DNA of 64,000 bases from positions 1 through 64,000 of the forward strand of contig JAQGAU010000002.1 of assembly GCA_034698045.1 (NCBI GenBank), read 5' to 3'. Source of the DNA: Paramacrobiotus richtersi (Eukaryota; Tardigrada; Eutardigrada; Parachela; Macrobiotidae). Shown here one piece after another: positions 20,979 through 32,426 of the stretch. The notes under the pieces are model-generated. The model ran no database searches, was not told the origin of the DNA, and worked only from the letters and a program-made list of their open reading frames with translations. Within the stretch, counting starts at the first letter, position 1; each line of letters starts with the position of its first letter. The translations under genes were made by a program, and so were the position numbers.

Positions 20979-21814
20979 AACTGTAGATTTCTTCCTGGTT
21001 TCTTAATTCCCGTGGCAGAAGGCTTCAGTTTCTGTAGTCGCTTGTGTTGATTTTGAGCTGTCAGCATGCTCCGACCAACTGATTCTAGATTCTGGAATTT
21101 TTAGGGGGATCGCGAACCGTTTCTTGGACACAGTAAAGAAATTTTCCGGTCGGTAGGATTTTTGTGAACACCTGGAACGGAACTGTAGTTGGGTGACGAG
21201 CTCGTCTTGCCATTACTAGCCTATCCTGGACAATGTCAACGACTCAACGTTGTCACCTATATACTGCCAGATCATCGGGTCTCGTTCTTATTTTTCGTTG
21301 TATGACTACAGTTGTAGAACCAGTGCTCTCTAGAATAGTTTGTAAAACTATATTTAGAATCGTAGTTGCATAATTCATAGCTTCATATTTCGCCTCATTA
21401 TTGCACACCTCAGTTGTATGACAACGATCGGTTTGTCATCCTAAGCTAAAAGAGTTACTGAACGCTGTACGGTTAATTTCTTTCTTGTATGAGACAAAGC
21501 TATACTGTACAGCGGTATAATAAAGGTATAGCTCTTCAAACCAACAACAAAAACATCCGCTAAAGCATAGCAGGCAACAATCCTGCTAAGCACATCTTTC
21601 TGCGGTCTTGTCACATGGCAAGCAGTCTTCACAGTGCTCGTAACAACGATCAACAGAGAATCATAGATCAGCGCTGGCAACGACTGTTGTGATTTGACGT
21701 AAACTTCAGTTCCTGGAACCCATGTCGCTATCTGCGAACTGCATCCAAGGAAGGTCGGTCGGCATCGGTCAGTCAGTCAGTCACATCGGTCAGCAGCAAT
21801 AGCTCAGCACCATC
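20979..21814. other. No gene recognised; short GGTCAGTCAGTCAG repeat
   Basis: 3' flank of the 326-residue gene and the region before the LINE. A short 'gtcagtcagtcag' run lies at about 21768-21781, immediately before the 5' truncation point of the LINE. Nothing else is supported. Confidence 0.4.
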
Positions 21815-23598
21815 GTGTGTGATTAGCGAGAACGATATTTGTCTAGCTCTGTCAACAATGAAATTTTCGTGTTCTTCTGGATCTTATAAATTTTCGAATT
21901 CTCTTTTACAAGCCTGTGGATATGCCGTTGTGGTTCCTTTCTCAGTGTTATTTAATGCATGTTTGAACAGCGGCGTTTTTCCTACGGGCTGGAAAATATC
22001 GTTCGTAATTCCTGTTCCAAAATCGTCATGTGATCAGACGATACTGAGTAGTTACCGGCCGATTGTTGCTCCTCACCCGATTTGCAAAGTACTCGAACGT
22101 TGTTTGGTTTTTTATATACGAATGCTTCTCGAAGAACGGCAGCTGCTAGCTGATGAGCAGTTTGCATACCGAGCAAAACGTAATACGGAACTGTTATGTC
22201 TGATGGCTACGAAGTATATTGATGATTTCATTTCTGACGGGAAAATTGTTGATGGTATATTTTTGGATTGCACAAAGGCTTTTGACAAAGTAGATCATAC
22301 TTCGTTACTATCTACCCTACAGTTGCTTAATTTGCCTGAGAACATTGTTAACCTGCTAGATGATTACTTGACAGGAAGACAGCAAATGGTAGTGGTAGAC
22401 GGCGTACTATCAAATAGCGGCGATGTAACTAGCGGTGTTCCCCAGGGATCTGTACTGGGCCCCATTATGTTCATTTGCGTTATGAATGAATTTGCGAGTG
22501 TGTTACGTGAAGGTAGCAGACTGTACATTTTTGCGGATGACATTTTCATTTCTCGGCCGATCTCTGAACCTGCAGACTGCGTTCGTCTGCAAAATGACAT
22601 AGACGCAGTTTATGAACTGGCCTGCCAGAAACGATTAACTTTTAATGCAAAAAAGTCCGTGTATATGCGGTTTTCTAAAGGTCGCTGTATAGGTGAATGT
22701 CCTGATTATTTCTTGAATGGAGTAAGTATAGACGCTAGTGATTGCACGAAATATTTGGGTTTGCTTGTTGACCGAAAACTTCGATGGTCTGAACAAGCGT
22801 AAGGAACCGCGCTTAAAATTCGCAAGAGAATAGGCTACATTAACTCTTTGTTTGATCGTCGTGACTCGGCCGCACGTGTCTGTCTTTTCAAAGCTCTTGT
22901 GTTGCCCTTGTTCGACTATTGTAGCCCTGTCGTCAAACCATACTTTAAGATGCCCGCTGACGATCTAGAGGGCTGCTTATTTAAATTTCTAAAGTCCCTG
23001 AAGTTGGGATGTGATCGGGATGACTACTGTGGCCGCTTAAAGGAATTGGGTTGGGACTGCGTTGAAATGCGTCGGGTAAAACATTCGTTGCTTGTTGTTT
23101 ATAAACTCGTGTTTGAAAAGCTCCCATTTGGTAACTATTTCTTTGTTCCTTATGTGCCTGCTGCTGCTGCTGTTAATTGTATTGCAGGAAACACAAGACA
23201 AGCCGATCGCCGGACTCGTCATCCTTATCCTTTAATGGCGGCTTCTTCGACCTTTGCCGACACCACTGTTCCACCCAGTAAAGGGTCCTTTTGCGCACGG
23301 ATGGCAGGTCTTTGGAATGAACTGGATCTGGATGGAACAGCGTACGCCTCGTTGTCCAGTTTCGAGACAGCACTGCGAAATGTGCAATGGAGTGGATTGC
23401 AATGGACTAAGGATAATATTTACGCAGACTATTGGCCTTCTTTATTATAAATATTTTATTTTTTATTTGGTAGCATTGTGTTGAAACGCTTTAAAAGTGT
23501 TGAAGTACTTCCTGTGCTGATTTGTTTCGTTTTGTCTGTAGATCTCGATAAGGGATGTCTCTCTTGTATCTGCGGACGTTAAACATTAAACAAACAAA
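21815..23598 (+). mobile_element. 5'-truncated LINE, CR1/Jockey-like reverse transcriptase
   Basis: One frame runs from about 21815 to 23450. It covers the reverse transcriptase from its first conserved block (SGVFPTGWKISFVIPVPK, then LSSYRPI) through CTKAFDKVDH, GVPQGSVLGP and the FADD catalytic motif, to the thumb and connection (SDCTKYLGLLVDRKLRW). A single in-frame TAA at 22800-22802 splits the frame; the same frame continues (KIRKRIGYINSLFDRR, FDYCSPV) to the normal C-terminal region (WNELDLDG) and a TAA near 23450. The endonuclease and any ORF1 are missing, as in a typical 5'-truncated insertion. The 3' tail ends A-rich (attaaacaaacaaaaa, about 23598). One stop in about 545 codons suggests a fairly young, inactive copy. 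The clade call is tentative. Confidence 0.9.
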
Positions 23599-25130
23599 AA
23601 CCAAAGGGTTGGGGTGACTGGGTGAGTCTGTCGGGTGGTACCCTTGCCGTTGCATGCAGAGCTAATGTCCAGGAGATGACTGTAGATCAACTGTCCAGAA
23701 GATCACTGCAGGCGATCACCGCTTGGGGCTAAAATGCTAGGGTTTTAATACTACACAATCCCCCCTGACACCCCAGGGGGTTGCCCCGCTAGGGCGGTGG
23801 GTAGCAAATCGTCACCCCGCTGACACCAGAATCTCACCAAATACTCGACGAAATCATAATTCAGCTTAAGGAAAAGCTTGAAAGTAGGTGCGCGGTTGTC
23901 CTGCTTTCGCCTAAAGATAGGACTACGTCACTACCGGTGGACTAGGTTTTAGTGCTCATTGCTTCAGTTCGCGCGAAGAGTGAGGGTAACGAGCATTTTC
24001 GAGCCAGAGCGACTAATTTTCATCCAGATTCGTACAAAAATCGCCGGAAGTGGCCCGGAACAGGCAGAGTTTTATACAAAACTGCTGGTTTTCTTCCGAG
24101 AGGCAAATCAAGAAAGAGTGTAAAGACCCTGAACCGATCTTGTTTCTCAACCGACCTCAACAATTTTTAAGGAGGAAATGCTGCAATTCGCGCGAAGGTC
24201 GAAGGTGACGAACGTTTTCGAAACATGAGGTCTGATTTGTAGCCAAAGTCGCACAGAAATCAGTCGAAGTAATGTCAGAAAACAACTTGGACAGGCAATT
24301 GTAAAGTAAATGTCAAGGTGCTGCAGTTGTTTGCATCAGCTACAAAAAGACCCCTCTAAACATTTCTTAACGGATTTCGACGCTTTTAATGTTGCACACT
24401 GGCCAGGGTAATTCTACACACTACAGTTTTAATACTACACAAAGTGTGTAATACTACATACTATTTTAGCTCTAAACTATTTTAGCTTTAGTAATAAATT
24501 ATTATTTAATTTATTTACTGTCTGGTCCGCTTCGCACATCGCAGCTTGTGGTGTGTTCAGAGATTGCATGAAATTGTGCCAAAATATAATAGTGTGGTAA
24601 CCTTTGGATGCACTCATACAACGCACAGACGTAAGCAGCCGCACATATACAGCTGTAATAGAGGCCAAGATCACCATATCTCCTGAACAGGACAGAGTCT
24701 AAAACTTTTGGAGGTGGAAGCTCCCGCTTTAAGTGGCAACTTCTAATCGATCTGGAAGTGTCACTTCCTCAAAACTGGAGTCACTGGCTAAAACATGGAT
24801 AAGGATATGTACGAGAAAACCTCGAATAGTCCGTAAAAAATTACCATCCTTGATCTTGAACAAATAATTAGAGCATAGTCAAAGAAAGAACACTTCGTGA
24901 TTTTCGACTGTCTGTGTATTCTCGGTTGACGCGCATACTGTTCATAGCATTTTTCCGTATGCGTCCCATATTCCCATATTCCCGTATGCGTCATTCCATG
25001 AATCTTCATCCCCGCTTAATTGGTCTGTAGCGCGAGATCGGTGGAAAGGGTGCAGCTACCTTAAGACCGCAATTTTGCTAAAGTTATGCGAGAAGTGTTG
25101 AGAGATTTCTTGTCATTATTTAAAGATGGC
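23599..25130. other. No gene; imperfect direct repeat and C-rich block
   Basis: About 23960-24050 and 24182-24270 are imperfect direct copies ('ttcgcgcgaag', 'gggtaacgagcattttcga' against 'ggtgacgaacgttttcga'), roughly 225 bp apart. A C/G-rich block with 'cccccctgacaccccaggggg' lies near 23760. A short microrepeat 'cccatattcccatattcccgtatgcgtc' is near 24965. No frame is convincing. Confidence 0.4.
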
Positions 25131-25132
25131 GA

Positions 25133-25712
25133 ATGGTCTTTAAAAAGTGCAGGAAGATTTTATTGTTTACTGTAAAGATTAGTGTCGTTAAAGATTGGCG
25201 TCAGCCTTTAAAGAATTTTCTTTTTATTATTTTTTCACTGCCAATTCAGAAAGACGCACTGTTAGATCGTGGTGGCGCAGAAGCCCCACGAGGAAACCAC
25301 CAGGAAATGTACAACAAATAGAGTTCGCTTCAACGTTCCGCTCCTTAAACGGTGCCAAGGATGGATGTTGGGCCGTCGCGTTGGATTTCCCGCGATAGCC
25401 GTTGTCCGAGTTATTCATGAGAACTGGGCTCGCCTGTGCATGTGTTACTTCAGTCGTTTACCGGTGTCCTTTACCAAAGATATGGTCGATGGTCCCCATG
25501 CTCCAAGAGCTTCGAACCCAAGTGGATGGAAAAGGTAGCGGCCTTCCAGATGACAGTTTTTCTTCTCGGCCTGCTCCGCCGCTGAAGGCCGGTGCAGTGG
25601 CGGTCGTTCCAGGCCGATACTTAATGGATGATACGCGCACCGATACGCGAACCTCAACGTTGTTTTTATTTACTTTAATTTGGTGCGAGTAGGCGAAACG
25701 TGGTGTTTTCAA
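25133..25712 (+). other. Uncertain coding region (frames at 25269-25692)
   Basis: Two overlapping plus-strand frames of about 90 codons are open. The one at 25402-25692 reads GKGSGLPDDSFSSRPAPPLK and AVAVVPGRYLMDDTRTD, the latter loosely like a small beta-barrel (SH3 or Tudor-like) segment. A minus-strand frame (25458-25712) is equally long. No splice sites, copies or clear domains decide between them. Possibly one exon of an unrecognised gene. Confidence 0.2.
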
Positions 25713-25959
25713 TGGACAAGTCAGCTGAGAGAATTCTCATTGTTAGTCCTCATTCGCAAGACAACAGGCGATTTCAAGTTCGACTGAAATCGGATTGCAT
25801 ATCCCTCTATATCCTTGGAACGGTGTTATGTTTAAAGGTGTGATCACTGCATGGGACAGATCGTGGACCACGCACAAAAAAATGGGAATGCAGAATCAGC
25901 ATTAGGTAGAAAGCCAAGGACAAAGTGGACATACTGTTGTTGAAAAGCGACGCTCCGTG

Positions 25960-26235
25960 TTATATAGTTGCATAGTGTCGATTTTTAAAGCCCTTTCCGC
26001 GACGACCGGCTAAGCGTGAATGGGCCAACGGGAAACGTACGCTTCTTCACAGAAATGAGTCGTGTGTTCATCAAATGAATGTTTTCATGGAGCTAGTGCT
26101 TCTTCTTTCTCAGCATCAGGAATAGTTTCGCTGTATCCTGGAAATGTACAGACACCGGTTTACTAAGCAATACCCTCCGCTATAACTGGGATACGTATAT
26201 CAAAATGCGCGGGTGCAGCTGCAGAAAAAGCCTTT
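25960..26235 (-). repeat. Copy of the 10210-10640 repeat
   Basis: Shares the 'ctccgtgttatatagttgcatagtgtcg' context, 'gggaaacgta', 'aaatgaatgttttcatggagctagtgctt' and the segment encoding the KDTAN-like block on the minus strand with 10225-10500. Degraded; no open frame is retained across it. Confidence 0.5.
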
Positions 26236-26244
26236 GCGATTAAA

Positions 26245-26500
26245 TTGTGGAAATACCGAACGATTCTTGACCGTTGTTATTTTGTTCCTTTGGCAGGTGA
26301 ATCGTTCGGAACTTGGTGTGAAGCGGCTATTTTGTTGTTCAAAGAGATCGGCAGGAAGTTGCTTTTGCAAACTGGGGAAAGTCGTTCGACTTGTTTTCTG
26401 TTTCAACGTTTAAATTTAGAAATCATGCGTGGTAACGCTCAGTTGATTACGAGCACTGTTCCCTGTCGTGCGGATTGGAATAAGTTTTTTATTTGATGGA
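26245..26500 (+). mobile_element. LINE reverse-transcriptase C-terminal fragment
   Basis: The frame reads VPLAGESFGTWCEAAILLFK, EIGRKLLLQTGESRSTCFLF, QRLNLEIMRGNAQLITSTVP and a stop at about 26496. The pattern (V/I)E-(S/T)FG...(L/I)GR...TGE-x-RST-x-FLFQRL...RGNA is the conserved C-terminal tail of a group of invertebrate LINE polyproteins, as I recall it. The second fragment at 35965-36190 has the same pattern, which supports the reading. No RT core precedes it, so this is a 5'-truncated remnant. Confidence 0.6.
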
Positions 26501-26539
26501 TTGTTTTATGTAGATAGTACCACGGCATCAGGGTGAACC

Positions 26540-26860
26540 AATAAATCACAGTATATCAAAATCGACAATACGATCAAGAATCTGTCTCCCGGATATAGTC
26601 CATCTGATGCCTGCTCTGTGATATGGTCCAGGTCTTCGTACCACTGTGCGTTCACCATCAACCCTCAGGCGACTGGTCCCCGGTTCTAGTGAGGATTGCA
26701 CTGTAGAGTCGACAGCCGTGTCGTTGATGCTGGTGAAAACCCGGGTCCAGATAATAGAACCGTGGTGGAGTGGTCCGGACCCCCGTGTACATAAATGCAA
26801 AAGTATGGACGGGTCGGCTCTGTCTGGCGGTTAATTTAGTAAATTTACTGTGATTATACA
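26540..26860 (-). pseudogene. Fragment with NAQWxEDLxHI motif, pairs with 837-1082
   Basis: The minus strand at about 26600-26660 reads VNAQWYEDLDHITEQASDG, matching the peptide at about 985-1035. The other open frames on both strands here (60-85 codons) are overlapping shadows. Probably a relic of a multi-copy coding element. Confidence 0.35.
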
Positions 26861-27506
26861 TTAAATATTGTCATGTACGTACTAGTATTGGTGCTGAAGG
26901 TACGTACTTATTAATTATGTGAATAAATATACAATTAGTACTAGTATGTGAATGAGCAAGCAGTAGAGCATGTTCAAAATTACAACTGTCAGTTTTAAAC
27001 TGGAAGCCAAAATCCAGACGGCAGTGACGATAGAAATATGTGAATATGTGTATAAATATCATACCTACCATACGTACATACATACCTACCTATCATACCA
27101 GCCATACCCAGCCGGGAGGGACGATGCGTTTAAAACGTAAACAATAAAAATTCACGTAGACAACTGCATATCAGGATGTTTTGGTTGGTTTAGGATAGGC
27201 TTGTAGTAAAATCTAGTAGCCTTAAAGTATCGTTTGTTGTGACCGAGCTAAGAGGAGGTAAATACTGCATGTAAGCGCAGTTAGTCCAACTACGTAATAA
27301 GTCCGTAATAAATCACAAAACAAAAAGCATCCCAGTTCCCAGCGTAACGATAAGGATGCACTGGCTTGGGAGTTGTAAACAAGGCAACCTCAGACGCTTA
27401 GAGAAGAGCTAACTACATGTTGAATATTTGCACTACTGGGCCCAAGAAAAAAGTGCACCCGCTTGGTGATTTGCGGATGAGAATCTCTTCAGCTGAGCGA
27501 AATCCA
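26861..27506. other. No gene recognised
   Basis: Contains a short degenerate 'catacctac' repeat at about 27060-27105. The last few hundred bases are the 3' flank of the F-box-type gene on the minus strand. No poly(A) signal is obvious close to its stop. Confidence 0.4.
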
Positions 27507-29711
27507 TCACAAGAAATTAAATTCAAGTCTACGACATTTGCGATACTTGAAACGCTGGATCAGCGCATGCAGAGCGAGTTTTGTCAGATACCCAACGTCG
27601 ACACCGTCCAGGCCAGCGTCTCCATTAGGATAAAAGGTCACTCCACGGTAGCGCACACCGTCTCGAGGGTCCAGGGTCTGGGTGATGTTGAGGATCTGCA
27701 AAACAAAGTTTGCTGGAAATTTCCTTGCGAGCACAAAGAGTTTCTGCACTGCTGCAGAAAAAGCACAATTTTGACGGTGTGGCGATACCTTAAGAAAAGA
27801 TTTACATGTGCGAAAAGCTGAATTACTACAAGCATGTACTGTTCCTGTACCGTTCCAGGAAAGCTACACCCCAATTCAAAAGTCATTAATTTTCGCTACG
27901 ATTTTCTTGAAGCGTTGTATGACTAGTTGCGCGAAAGAATCATCGATCATATAAGACTGTTGCTGTTTAATCCTACGTCGTGGACAGATTGTCACATCGA
28001 CCCTGAACCAACAGCAGATCCGGTCCGTGAAGCCACGATTGCGTGCCACTAGTTTAGAATCAACAGGTGTCGTTCTGATGAGACATTTCTCCTGACCTGC
28101 GCAATTTCCCGGGAGTCCGTCCTCGGGGTAGAACAGCTGCAAATCCATTTCGCTAAGCGTCCCATATCGGTAGCATCCAGATCTCGCAGCCCATTGTTCA
28201 ACATGCCCCAGAAGTCATTGGCGGTCAGCTGGCGAGTCAGTAGCTGGTGAGAGAACCGTAGTGCTATGTACTCATCCTCACGCCGGGCAGATTCTGTCAC
28301 CTCCACTGTGATCCTAAAGTTCTTCAAGACAACCTGCTGGCAAACTCCCGCCAGTGAAACAAACGTCTCGCATACAGCATTGACCCAGTTGGACTGGTGC
28401 ACAATGACATTCGAATCTTTGTTCAACAACAAAGTTCTGGTAGCCGGCAGTCCTTTGTCGGTCAGTATACGCTGTAGAAAACGGGCAGTACCATCCAGTC
28501 GGTCGTCGTACATTAAGGCACCGCTTCCGCGGTACAGTACCAACATCCTGGTCTGCTGGGTCCAGCAACTGTACAGAGACGCAGCGAAGTGGTACAAGTC
28601 ACTCGTATAATCCGGACCATAGTACGGTCGGGAGACCACCAGTACGCGACGAATACAAGCCGACATTAGGATTGTGGCCCACTTTCTGCACACTCCATAC
28701 AGCTTAGTCTGCTGTACCGTTGTCAAACATTCAAAGATCTGTGGAAACACGGTCGGATCGCGATGCAGAGACTGGATGTTACCGTCACGAGCGAGTATTG
28801 TGCGAGATGGTGGACAAACGCTTTCCAGAATACCAGATCTGCATTTCAGCACAGAAATCAGCATTTTATCCTAAAGGAGAAGAGATGGAATATAGCACGA
28901 GATACACTATGCAATCTACTATATGTACAATATGCAGACCGCTTAAATAGCGCTAGAAAAAACTTAAAAATAGGAGAACATACAAAAATGGAGTACCATA
29001 TGCCAAAATATTCCATCCAGCACTTACAATAGGATCGAGAACTATGCACATCGACCTGCTATGCCGCGCCCAGTCAGATTGATTGGATATTTCCAGAACA
29101 GCCAATTTCTTGGATTTGAATTTCTTGAACGCCCAACGGAGAGGATTCTTGACCACTCGGGTGGCCATCATGCAGTATTCGCGATGGCGGCAGTACGCGT
29201 TGAACGTTGCGATCAGCTGATCGTCCGACAACAGTGAAGCGCCCAGCAGATTGGGCACCTTAACTACCCTTCTTGAAAACTGGCCATCCCTCACTCGGAA
29301 AGAAGCCATCTGGATCTCTGTGAACCTTTCCCGAACACGATGTTCCACTACGACTCCTTTCAGCTCACGATCTGACAAAGTGACACTGACCAAACCAGCA
29401 GCGTCAAGGAGCAGCCCTGGATACCATTTCCACCGGTCCTGGGGCTGCAGACGCAGCAGCGCCTCCACTGGTCGTTTCTCGGCCACTGTCTCCAGTTCCC
29501 CATAGATGCGCCCGCCCGCACGCAAGCTGGAGTAACCGCGATAATAAATGTGGCCAATGGGAATTCGTCTGAGACCAGAATGCCCAGTCCCACCGAAATT
29601 TACAACCAGGCCCCCTTTCACGACATCTATTACACGGCCATTGTGCAGCAGTCCATCGTCTCCGCGCACGTCCACGCTGTTCCAAGCGAATTCTGCGGTA
29701 TTAAAAGCCAT
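27507..29711 (-). CDS. Three-exon F-box-type protein, 548 residues
   Basis: Exon 1 (29711-29028) starts MAFNTAEFAWNSVDVRGDDG and ends at ATT|GTAAGT. Exon 2 (28870-28097) follows ctcctttag and ends at GCGCAG|GTCAGG. Exon 3 (27695-27507) follows ttgttttgcag and ends with a TGA. Introns are 157 and 401 bp, and all junctions are in phase 0 (228 + 258 + 62 residues). Residues 1-110 look like a small beta-rich module (NGRVIDVVKGGLVVNFGG). Residues about 263-300 are an F-box-like helix set (DPTVFPQIFECL, then LYGVCRKWATIL), expected to bind SKP1 in a cullin-type ubiquitin ligase. The C-terminal part (about 380-548, with DMGRLAKWI, YRGVTFYP and YLTKLALHALIQRF) could be the substrate-recruiting region. 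The layout resembles a large lineage-specific family I associate with tardigrades. The combination of three clean exons makes this the best gene in the window. Confidence 0.85.
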
Positions 29712-29759
29712 TTGATAGTTTGTAGTAGCTGAACGAATAGGTTGAAGAAAGCTTCTCAA

Positions 29760-31460
29760 GAATTGTATCATATATATTGGGCATCTTGAGTAGATTACAT
29801 CAGTCTATTATTTGTGGAAACGATCGCAGTGGAAATGATAAATCTGCGAATTGTAGTAAGCAGGCTCACACGTAGCTGCTGTCCCAATTGGTCTGTGGGG
29901 TCAGTAAAACTGGCACTGATCAGGTAGCAGGAGCCCAGCTGCTGCGCTCGTGTTTATGTTATACTTGATCATTGCCAGAACCAGTGAGAAGGAATGTCTA
30001 ACAATCCGGGTATTGTTTGCCACCATGTGTTATGTGTTCAGTATCCTACTTCTCTCTTTGTTGAACGGCCTAGTGACCTTGGTACATCCTTCTGTCCTTC
30101 TTACTGTTAGCGTATATGAAGCATTGCAGCCTCCCTCTCGGTATCAGTTGTTACGCCGGATTCTGTTACTCGCTTTTTGGAATGGTCACCAACGAATTCT
30201 GGCAAGCATGTGCAGTTATATACTCAGATAAACCAGGCTTTTTTTTGTTTCCACAGTACTTTATCGGCAAAAGCCCAGAAACAATGTTGAAACAATAAAA
30301 ATTCAAAAAATCAAATGAAAAAATTGTCCCAGTTAGCACGCGAAAGAACAGTAGCCATAATCAAACTGACGTTGTCGCGCATAATTTTCATGCTTAAATG
30401 CTGAAAGAAAAGACAAGTGGATCTGCTTTCTTCTGTCCTCATAAGCAACGTTTTACCGACTTTGTTATATAAAACAACTGCAGACTTACATTACATACAT
30501 CTACATAACTGTGAAGTAATAGGGAATAAGTGCCTGTGTTCGTTTCCTTTAAAAAGCCCTTTTCTTCCTTTTTGTTCTGTTTCCCCACGAAAATCTTCGA
30601 AAGGCGATTCCAAAGTTAACCCTTTTTTGAAGAGCGCTGTGTTGACTTCGGCTTTCGAAAGAGAGAGAAATACTGCCCAATCACGGAAAAAAACCAACTA
30701 AAACGCGAATCAAAGCGCAAAACACACCGAAAACATACTTTTTTAGTACTGCACACAGGATAAGCGCCACGGGACTCTCGCAAAATGCGCTAAACAATCA
30801 ACGTAATCGTCCACATTGCCCACTAATAGTGAGATACTTTTGCTGCGAGTTCGAAGAGCAGTGGCAGTTAACGTCATAACTCAGGCAAGCACACCAGATC
30901 GCACTCAAGGTTGCCACGTGACCAGGCGCTTGTTCACCTCGTGTATGTCTGACCAGCCATGCGGCCAGCATGTCTTTCGAGTACCCAAGCGGTCGATGGA
31001 CTGTGCACGTAGTATCACGCATAGGATAAAGCCAAAACCCTTTGAAGATAAGGCCATAACCCCTGTTGAAGCCATAACGAAGGTATAAAGCGCAGTTGTC
31101 GGGCTGGGCATCAGTTAAGAGCTATGAATTTCTTGTGCGCCACAAAAGGGTCAGAAGGTTTGGGGCAAGCGTCACAAGACTGAAGAAACGTCGTGGGATC
31201 TTTTGGCATTAATATGCTCAACTGCAATATACTGAAAGTCGAGGCTCTGACCATTGATTTTTCTTTGCAACACATTCGGGCTTGATCTCAGTTACTTCAA
31301 GCGTCATTCAGAAGCGTGTTAACTGCAGCACCTTTGGCAAGGTGCCGCACGTTCACATCTGGTGTACTGTATGTGTGCTGGTGCCAGTTAGTCAAATGTT
31401 GTTGTATATCATACGTATTCAGTGTTCCGGTATCCAATGAACACTAAATTGTTTTCACCT
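29760..31460. other. No firm gene; possible membrane-protein relic at 29950-30300
   Basis: At 29950-30231 a plus-strand frame has two hydrophobic stretches (LFATMCYVFSILLLSLLNGL and VTLVHPSVLLTVSVY) followed by a basic segment (YQLLRRILLLAFW), as in a piece of a multi-pass receptor. The overlapping frame 30116-30298 has no such support. From 30300 to 31460 nothing is recognisable; a minus-strand frame at 30905-31111 also has a hydrophobic stretch but no context. Confidence 0.3.
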
Positions 31461-31590
31461 TTGCATTCAGTGGTTAAGTTGTACGGGGTGTGAAGAATTT
31501 AAGTGTCGATCCGTCAAATTATAAAGTTTTTCTAGCAGAGGAGCTGCGGATTGGTAGCTATACAAGCACAGCTGTAACAGAGACGGAAAG

Positions 31591-32202
31591 TCAGTTTTTA
31601 GTCGCCAGTTCACTGGCATGCAGGCATGCACGGTAGCCACAGCCATTGCTACAGCATTTCTGCCTACCGGGACACTGGTAGTCGGATCGACATCCAGGAC
31701 AAACATAGTACACGCCCGTGCAGTATTTGGTGGAAGGCAGCGGACAGGCGCCAGGTTTCAGTGCCGCCAGCACCACACTGGCGGCTGATTCAGCATATAC
31801 CGTACAGATGGGGCGTGCAATGGTATCACCTGTTTTAAGTCGCATGTTACGATAACCGTCCGAATAGTTTGTTTTTTTAAGGTATATGTCCGGCAGTTAA
31901 CAGCAATAGTGCAGACTATACTGTAGGTGCTTCGGTATCTTAGGGGAAAAACAACATCCGGTTGGCACCTTAGGGCTCATTCATAAACTGCACAAAAGAA
32001 AATAAATCACCGGGTAGGATGCGCGCATACAACTTACAACGTAAAGTCATGCAGATGCTCGTAGTCGTTTTCTGCTGTTGACAAACGCGCATTCGTTACT
32101 CTGCTTAAAACTTCTTGATGCGACATCTTGGGCCATCTCATTCTAATTATAACAAAGTCGTTGTCGGTATACCAGAACGAGATGGGCACGGCGTTATACA
32201 GA
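31591..32202 (-). CDS. Candidate WAP-domain protein gene (partial)
   Basis: The downstream exon (31777-31591) encodes KPGACPLPSTKYC, VCPGCRSDYQCPGRQKCC and SNGCGYRACLHA and stops after ASELATKN. The KPGxCP start, the D-x-x-C, the paired KCC and the two final cysteines define a whey-acidic-protein four-disulfide core, a secreted protease-inhibitor-type fold; one cysteine more than the usual eight is present. The proposed upstream exon (about 32202-32038) reads LYNAVPISFWYTDNDFVI then MRWPKMSHQEVLSRV and ends at a strong donor (TT|GTAAGT). Splicing to the acceptor ccgccag at 31778 keeps the frame (intron 260 bp). The upstream exon touches the LTR element at 32203, so its 5' part lies beyond the insertion or is lost. 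The domain is convincing; the two-exon model is tentative. Confidence 0.55.
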
Positions 32203-32387
32203 TGTAATGTCGGCATGAATATTTATTACTAAAATATTCTACCGGCTTCTAGCTAAGGACAAACGATACTGAAGTACAAATCCAGGCAACAGACAAATAC
32301 TACAAATGATCAGTTGCTACGCGCATTACAGTTCTGTCAGTATTCCGCTAATACACGAGATAACCAGAGGTCATCTAATACATCACA
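32203..32387 (-). repeat. 3' LTR of the gag-only element
   Basis: 185 bp, downstream LTR in the element's orientation, preceded on the minus strand by the purine tract. Abutted at 32198-32202 by the ACAGA target-site duplication. Confidence 0.92.
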
Positions 32388-32426
32388 ATCCCTCCCCTTC
32401 TTATAAAAGAATGTGAAACCCATTCT

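Noticed and set aside
25440-25545. Minus-strand tRNA suspected from 'tgggttcgaagc'
   Set aside because: A B-box-like word without an A box at the proper distance.
29251-29593. Open frames overlapping exon 1 of the F-box-type gene
   Set aside because: Alternative-frame and antisense shadows of a well-supported exon.
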